A DNA stretch of 40,188 bases. It comes from Nocardioides sp. (lineage in GTDB: Bacteria; Actinomycetota; Actinomycetes; Propionibacteriales; Nocardioidaceae). The stretch lies in contig JAPSKJ010000002.1 in NCBI GenBank assembly GCA_031177735.1, positions 1 to 40,188 on the forward strand, read 5' to 3'. Positions 35,650 through 40,188 of the stretch are shown piece by piece (the stretch's first letter is position 1; each line of letters begins with the position of its first letter). A model generated the notes under the pieces. That model was not told where the DNA came from. It worked only from the letters and a program-made list of their open reading frames with translations, and searched no databases. The position numbers were made by a program, and so were the translations under genes.

Positions 35650-35948
35650 GCGACTAGTGCTCCTGTCTTGGTTCGGTTTGCGATTCGTCCCTGTTGAGTG
35701 GACACCTTGGGCACGAAAAGAAGCGAGAGAGGCATGTCGAGAGCCTCCGCGATGTTCTGCGCGAGTTGTGGCGAGCAGGTCTTTCGGCGCCCCGAGGTCA
35801 GGTGGCTGACCATTCCCTTCGAACAGCCGGCGTAGCGAGCCAGGCGGTCGAGTGAGAACCCTCGTCGCTCCATCGCGTCCACCAGTCCCTCGCGGTTTGC
35901 CAGCTCCATCCACGTGCCTCGCGGCCAACGCTTCCGGTTGCGGTTCAT
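35646..35948 (-). CDS. Cro-like HTH (XRE) regulator
   Basis: LVDAMERRGFSLDRLARYAGCSKGMVSHLTSGRRKTCSPQLAQNIAEALDMPLSLLF; first gene of leftward early operon. Confidence 0.85.
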   Translation of the reverse strand: MNRNRKRWPRGTWMELANREGLVDAMERRGFSLDRLARYAGCSKGMVSHLTSGRRKTCSPQLAQNIAEALDMPLSLLFVPKVSTQQGRIANRTKTGALVA

Positions 35949-35949
35949 C

Positions 35950-36194
35950 TGAAGTCCTCCGATCCTCACCCCTAGTAGACGGGGCTGTCAACAGTGCAAG
36001 GACATATTGACACGGTGCAGTAGACGCCTGTCAAGAAGTTACACGTGCGTAGTTATGCAGGTCAGGGCAGTAGCGGCATACTCGGTGCAACCACCTAGTA
36101 GACGATTTGACCCTCGACAGTGGCCGAACGCCGGTAGACGGTGACCCGATCGGGCCAGTTGCCGGCGCTAGCTCGGCCAGGAAGCGTGTTCCCC
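35950..36194. promoter_or_regulatory. Divergent immunity promoter/operator region
   Basis: GTAGACG at 35975-35981, 36020-36026, 36098-36104, 36134-36140; leftward TTGACA boxes at 35986-35991 and 36029-36034; rightward TTGACC at 36107-36112; AT-rich relative to surroundings. Confidence 0.7.
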
Positions 36195-36539
36195 GTGAGC
36201 AAGATCGGCGACCTGATCCAGGCCTACCAGGACCAGCACGGCACTTCTGACCGTGCGCTGGCGAGCCGGATCGGCGTCACCGCGACGCTCGTGGGGAAGT
36301 GGAAGCGCGGCACGTTCGTCGAGCTCCCGCGTAAGGACCGCATCGAGGCGCTGAGCGAACAGATCAACGTCTCCTACTCGGTCCTGCTGCTCGCCTTCCT
36401 CGACGACATCGGCTACCTGCGCGAGGAGAGTGATGGCGATGACCGAAACGCCGCCCCCATGAACATGTCGGACCGCTTCCGTATGGTCGCCGGCGAACAG
36501 GAGTTGCGGGTCGCCAAGCGGCCGAAGAAGCGTGAGTAG
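36195..36539 (+). CDS. HTH immunity repressor
   Basis: VSKIGDLIQAYQDQHGTSDRALASRIGVTATLVGKWKRGTFVELPRKDRIEALSEQINVSYSVLLLAFL. Confidence 0.8.
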   Translation: MSKIGDLIQAYQDQHGTSDRALASRIGVTATLVGKWKRGTFVELPRKDRIEALSEQINVSYSVLLLAFLDDIGYLREESDGDDRNAAPMNMSDRFRMVAGEQELRVAKRPKKRE

Positions 36540-36554
36540 ACATGGGGAGGTCGG

Positions 36555-37007
36555 ATGGCGTCGTTCTCACCGTGGCGCCTTCTACGGAACCTCTCCCACA
36601 TCGACCTGCACTTCACCGACGACGACGACATCCTCGATGGCGCGCACGCCTGGTACTATCACCGGCTGCGCGCCATCGTCATGGACAAGCGCCTCAGTCA
36701 AGTCGAGCGGCGCAGCGTCCTGGCGCACGAGTTGGGGCACGTCATCCGCGGAGACGTGCCGTGCGGGGATGATGTGCTGGACTGTCGGCAGGAGTCGGTG
36801 GTCGACCAGTGGGCCGCCCGGAAGCTCATCACGCTTGACGCGCTCGTGGATGCGCTGCGGTGGTCCGACGACCCTCACGAGGTGGCCGACTGCCTGTGGG
36901 TGACAGTTGACCTCCTCGAGGTCCGACTGCGGCATCTGCACCCTTCGGAGCGGGCGTGGATCAGGAGACAACTAGACCGGTCGACCGATCCGGGACCTTG
37001 GCCCTAA
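36555..37007 (+). CDS. ImmA/IrrE-family metallopeptidase
   Basis: RRSVLAHELGHVIRGDVPCGD...RQESVVDQWAARKLI: HExxH-type zinc motif, adjacent to repressor. Confidence 0.88.
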   Translation: MASFSPWRLLRNLSHIDLHFTDDDDILDGAHAWYYHRLRAIVMDKRLSQVERRSVLAHELGHVIRGDVPCGDDVLDCRQESVVDQWAARKLITLDALVDALRWSDDPHEVADCLWVTVDLLEVRLRHLHPSERAWIRRQLDRSTDPGPWP

Positions 37008-37125
37008 CTATCCACCTGGGTTATCAGTTAAGTAAATGCCTAGCGTCTCGTCGGCGCAAGGTTCCCCACCTAGCCATAGGCCTGGCCCGGACGAGGCGGA
37101 GCCACCCCTGCCCCCGGGAGACAAC

Positions 37126-37377
37126 ATGGAAGACAAGCCCGTATCAGTGACCATAGTCGGCGCGGCGTTCCTCTGGATCGCCGGACTCGTCCTAGCGGCC
37201 GTCTACAGCATCCACGGCTACCGCGGCACCGACGTTTGGGCCTTCATTGCCGTCGCGGCTGGCGCGACGCTCACGATCCGGCACTTCCTGATTCGGCTCG
37301 CGTGCGTGCTGCTCGAGCGGGAGCGCAACGCGTTCCTGCTCGGCCAGGACGTACAGCGCCTGCGATCAACACGCTAG
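37126..37377 (+). CDS. Two-TM membrane protein, possible superinfection-exclusion factor
   Basis: 83 aa MEDKPVSVTIVGAAFLWIAGLVLAAVYSIHGYRGTDVWAFIAVAAGATLTIRHFLIRLACVLLERERN. Confidence 0.6.
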   Translation: MEDKPVSVTIVGAAFLWIAGLVLAAVYSIHGYRGTDVWAFIAVAAGATLTIRHFLIRLACVLLERERNAFLLGQDVQRLRSTR

Positions 37378-38570
37378 GCCCAGCGGCCACCGCGGTCGAG
37401 CTTCTGAACGGCGTCCACAAGCATCTTGTCGGCGGCGTGCTGGTAGCGCATCGTCACGCTGATCTGGGAGTGGCCGAGGATCGCCATGGCGACCCTGATG
37501 TCGACCCCCTCGGCGACCATGAGCGTCCCAGCCGAGTGCCGAGCGTCGTGGAGCCGGTAGTGCCTCACCCCTGCCTGTTGCAGCAGCTTGCGCCAGCGCC
37601 CGGCGTCGACAGAGGGGTCGATCGGACGGCCGTCCTCGAGCGTGAAGACGAGTCCGGAGTCGGTCCAGAACGAGCCTGCGGCCAGACGTCTCTCGTTCTG
37701 CGCCTTCCGGTGCGCCTTGAGGTTGTCGAGCAGCGATGGCGGTAGCGGGATGTCGCGGCGGCTCTTGCTGCTCTTGGGTGTGCCGAACACAATGCCCCGG
37801 CCGGTGACGCGCATGAGGGTCTGCCGGATGCGGATGATGCCCGCGTCAAGGTCGACGTCCTCCCAGCGCAAGCCCAGTGCCTCGCCTTGCCGCAGGCCGA
37901 GGGCGAGGGCCACGTTCCACCTGGCGGCGTTCCACTGCCCGCGGCAGGCGTCGAGGATCCGGTCGACCTCGACCTCGCTCATCACGTCGAGTTCGCGCTC
38001 CACCCGAGCCGGCGCCTTCATGGCGTCGCGGCCGGCGGGATTGGCGCGCAGCTTCTTGCGGCGCACGGCCTCGGACAGTGCCGCAGACAGGATGCGGTGA
38101 GTCTGGTGGATGGTGTTGGCTGACAAGGGAGTGGGCTCAGCCTTGGTCGGGTTGCCTTCGTCGCGGAGCCGGTCCCAGGCGTCTTCGATGTGCTCGGGCG
38201 TGAGCCTGTCGAGCCGATGGTGGCCGAGCAGCGGGATGATGTAGTGGTTGACCTTCGCGCTGTATCCAGCGAGCGTGTAGGGCTTGGCGTGCCGAGGGAG
38301 CACGCGCTTGTACCAGTAGTTCATCCACTGCTCGACGGTCATCGCCTTGCCGTCAGCGGGGAGCTCGTCCGCCGCGACCTGCTGAGCGAGGTCCCGCAGC
38401 TTCGTTGCCGCGGCGCTGCGCGTGGCTGCTGACACCTTGCGTCGCACTGGTCGGCCATCGCGGCGGTCCACGATGAGAGCGCCGATCCACTTGCCGCGGG
38501 AGGCGTCGAAGTAGACCGAGCCGTCGCCGTCGGAGCGGCGCTTGCGTGAATCCTTGGGCCTCTCAGCCAT
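37374..38570 (-). CDS. Tyrosine integrase
   Basis: ALGLRQGEALGLRWEDVD, HDARHSAGTLMVAEGVDIRVAMAILGHSQISVTMRYQHA (R-H-R-H-Y). Confidence 0.95.
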   Translation of the reverse strand: MAERPKDSRKRRSDGDGSVYFDASRGKWIGALIVDRRDGRPVRRKVSAATRSAAATKLRDLAQQVAADELPADGKAMTVEQWMNYWYKRVLPRHAKPYTLAGYSAKVNHYIIPLLGHHRLDRLTPEHIEDAWDRLRDEGNPTKAEPTPLSANTIHQTHRILSAALSEAVRRKKLRANPAGRDAMKAPARVERELDVMSEVEVDRILDACRGQWNAARWNVALALGLRQGEALGLRWEDVDLDAGIIRIRQTLMRVTGRGIVFGTPKSSKSRRDIPLPPSLLDNLKAHRKAQNERRLAAGSFWTDSGLVFTLEDGRPIDPSVDAGRWRKLLQQAGVRHYRLHDARHSAGTLMVAEGVDIRVAMAILGHSQISVTMRYQHAADKMLVDAVQKLDRGGRWA

Positions 38571-38647
38571 CCGCTGCTCCCGACCTCACGGGGCGCTCGG
38601 AGGACGGCCCCTCTAGTGCCTCAGTCTACCGAGGATCGGCCGCGGGC

Positions 38648-38876
38648 TGGGAGCATCGCTGGGAGCAACGGGTGGCCTTCTCGGTGCCTCGCCATGCACT
38701 GTTTGGCAGCGTGACTGAGCGTGAATGCATCCTGGCGTCGCCCTATCGCCCCCCCTTTCGCAGGACTCATAATCCTTGGGTCGTGGGTTCGAGCCCCACC
38801 CGCCCTACCGGGTTTACCTGCGAAGATAGCCGCGCGTCGATGAATCAAGCGGCCCGATGGGAGCAGCGTGGGAGCA
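38648..38876. other. attP: attP region: tRNA 3'-half core with flanking arm-type repeats
   Basis: Core 38762-38809 AGGACTCATAATCCTTGGGTCGTGGGTTCGAGCCCCACCCGCCCTACC (CAT anticodon loop, perfect GTGGG-TTCGAGC-CCCAC T-arm); TGGGAGCA at 38648, 38660, 38858, 38869. Confidence 0.8.
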
Positions 38877-38917
38877 ACGCTCATCGGCCTGTCGGACCGG
38901 CGTGCCACCCTTCCCGC

Positions 38918-39151
38918 ATGACTCTGAGCGAGCGGGAGCAGGCGATATTGGAGCTCGAGCGCGGTTGGTTCAAGTACGCCGGCGCCAAGGAGACTGCGAT
39001 CCACGAGCGGTTCGGGTGGACGGCGACCCGCTACTACCAGGCGTTGAATGCGGTGATCGACCGACCGGAGGCGCTGGCTCATGATCCCCTGACGGTCAAA
39101 CGTCTCCGCCGAGTTCGTGATCTGCGCCGCACCCGTCGTCGGGCAGTGTGA
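38918..39151 (+). CDS. DUF3263 family protein
   Basis: MTLSEREQAILELERGWFKYAGAKETAIHERFGWTATRYYQALNAVIDRPEALAHDPLTVKRLRRVRDLRRTRRR. Confidence 0.85.
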   Translation: MTLSEREQAILELERGWFKYAGAKETAIHERFGWTATRYYQALNAVIDRPEALAHDPLTVKRLRRVRDLRRTRRRAV

Positions 39152-39360
39152 TGGCGGACCCACGGCCAGGGCACGTCTGGGTCCATGGCGGCGACCAACC
39201 CTTCGCCGGCCTGGTGCTCCATTGGCGACGGGCGGGGCAGTCATGGGAGGCGTTGACGACTTACGCGGATGCAGAGGGCATCGTGATCACGCAGTGGCTC
39301 CCTCAGGCGCAGCTCGAGCCGGTGCCGGGGTCGCCGTACACGGGCTCGCAGTATGGGTGA
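39148..39360 (+). CDS. Hypothetical 70-aa protein
   Basis: MMADPRPGHVWVHGGDQPFAGLVLHWRRAGQSWEALTTYADAEGIVITQWLPQAQLEPV; ATG overlaps upstream stop. Confidence 0.65.
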   Translation: MMADPRPGHVWVHGGDQPFAGLVLHWRRAGQSWEALTTYADAEGIVITQWLPQAQLEPVPGSPYTGSQYG

Positions 39361-39389
39361 GTCGATAGGTTTGCCTGCTGGTTTGTCTA

Positions 39390-39427
39390 GTGTGCCCTTG
39401 ACTTGACCGTCAAGTGTGCCCTAGACT
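39390..39427 (+). promoter_or_regulatory. Palindromic operator/promoter for hicAB-like operon
   Basis: ACTTGAC-C-GTCAAGT (39401-39415); direct repeats AGTGTGCCCTtGACT / AGTGTGCCCTaGACT; TTGACT-N18-TAGACT ending about 7 nt before the ATG. Confidence 0.65.
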
Positions 39428-39434
39428 ACTCTTC

Positions 39435-39647
39435 ATGAGGACGCGGGAAGTCATCAAGAAGATCAAGGCCGAGGCGAAGGCCAAGGGTGTCACTTGGGAG
39501 TTCGTCCGGGCGGGCGCCAACCACGACGTCTACAGCCTCGGCGGCACGATCATCCCGATCCCGCGCCACACTGAAATGGGCAACAACATGGCTCGCGTGA
39601 TCTGGAAAGAGTGCGAGGGCCAACTCGGAGAGGGGTGGTGGCGGTGA
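39435..39647 (+). CDS. hicA: HicA-like toxin (mRNA interferase fold)
   Basis: MRTREVIKKIKAEAKAKGVTWEFVRAGANHDVYSLGGTIIPIPRHTEMGNNMARVIWKECEGQL; 70 aa, NHD catalytic-His context. Confidence 0.75.
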   Translation: MRTREVIKKIKAEAKAKGVTWEFVRAGANHDVYSLGGTIIPIPRHTEMGNNMARVIWKECEGQLGEGWWR

Positions 39648-40018
39648 GGCGGTACGCCGTGGAGGTCGAGCGCGACGGCCGATTCTGGCTGGTCCGCGTG
39701 CCCGAAATCGACCGCGCCACGCAGGCCCGACACCTGCGGGAGGTGGAAACCATGACTCGCGACCTCATCTCGATCATGGAAGACGTCGCCCCGGATTCGT
39801 TCGAGCTCGACGTGCGACTCCGGCTCCCGGAAGCCGTACAGCGCCACCTTGAGGAGTCGAAGCGACTTCGGGATGCAGCGGCGGAAGCGAACCGGAGATC
39901 GGCAGAGGAGGCTCGAGCGGCTGCCCACGACCTCGTTGCCTTGGGCCTCCCGATGCGCGACGTAGGTGCCGCGCTTGGCGTCTCACACCAGCGCGCACAC
40001 CAGCTCGTGAACTCCTGA
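39644..40018 (+). CDS. hicB: HicB-like antitoxin with C-terminal HTH
   Basis: RRYAVEVERDGRFWLVRVPEIDRATQARHLREVETMTRDLISIM...HDLVALGLPMRDVGAALGVSHQRAHQLVNS; GTGA overlap with hicA. Confidence 0.75.
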   Translation: MRRYAVEVERDGRFWLVRVPEIDRATQARHLREVETMTRDLISIMEDVAPDSFELDVRLRLPEAVQRHLEESKRLRDAAAEANRRSAEEARAAAHDLVALGLPMRDVGAALGVSHQRAHQLVNS

Positions 40019-40061
40019 CAGGAACCCGGAATCGGCCGGCTCGCTCTGAACTCAAACGAAA

Positions 40062-40188
40062 GCGGCCCCAACCGTCACCGTGCAGGGTGACAATCGGGGC
40101 CTTGATCCACTCGACAAGGGAGTGAACCCATGCGTAAGCCTATCCGCCTCCTCGCCGCCATCGTGGCGGCCGTTCTCGCCGTGAGCAT
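40062..40188. repeat. Exact 127-bp terminal duplication of bases 1-127 (circular assembly overlap)
   Basis: Identical sequence gcggccccaaccgtcacc...gttctcgccgtgagcat at both ends. Confidence 0.97.

Noticed and set aside
38762-38809. Functional phage tRNA gene
   Set aside because: Only the anticodon loop-to-acceptor 3' half is present; no matching 5' half, D-arm or acceptor 5' strand upstream, so it is an att core.
40062-40188. 127-bp terminal repeat as biological direct terminal repeat
   Set aside because: Exact k-mer length and mid-gene location favour an assembly overlap of a circle; listed as an assembly feature.

Overview
The window is an essentially complete temperate siphovirus-type actinobacteriophage or prophage genome, GC-rich, assembled as a circle. 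Bases 1-127 recur exactly at 40062-40188, so the unique unit is 40,061 bp. A long leftward (-) block runs from the terminase through head, connector, tail and lysis genes (about 24.2 kb down to 1.26 kb). A leftward early/replication block of many small overlapping genes covers about 25.2-35.9 kb: YqaJ exonuclease, Hjc-like nuclease, WhiB, Dam methylase, DnaD-like initiator, Xis-like and Cro-like HTH. A divergent immunity switch with repeated GTAGACG motifs separates these from a rightward repressor plus ImmA/IrrE-type protease. A tyrosine integrase and an attP follow. The attP contains a tRNA 3' half (CAU-type anticodon loop) flanked by paired TGGGAGCA arm-type repeats. A rightward accessory segment follows: DUF3263, a HicAB-like toxin-antitoxin pair and a secreted protein. 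Points most worth following up: an EEP-fold nuclease and a membrane-anchored collagen-like protein inside the lysis cassette; a DUF2510 membrane gene inserted antisense between the tail chaperones and the tape measure; a canonical -1 slippery site (CCCAAAA) in the chaperone gene; a 49-aa ORF resembling the tape-measure N-terminus; a tail-cluster alpha/beta hydrolase; and a leaderless-looking, palindrome-controlled hicAB promoter. All functional calls come from reading protein motifs and synteny; no database search was run.
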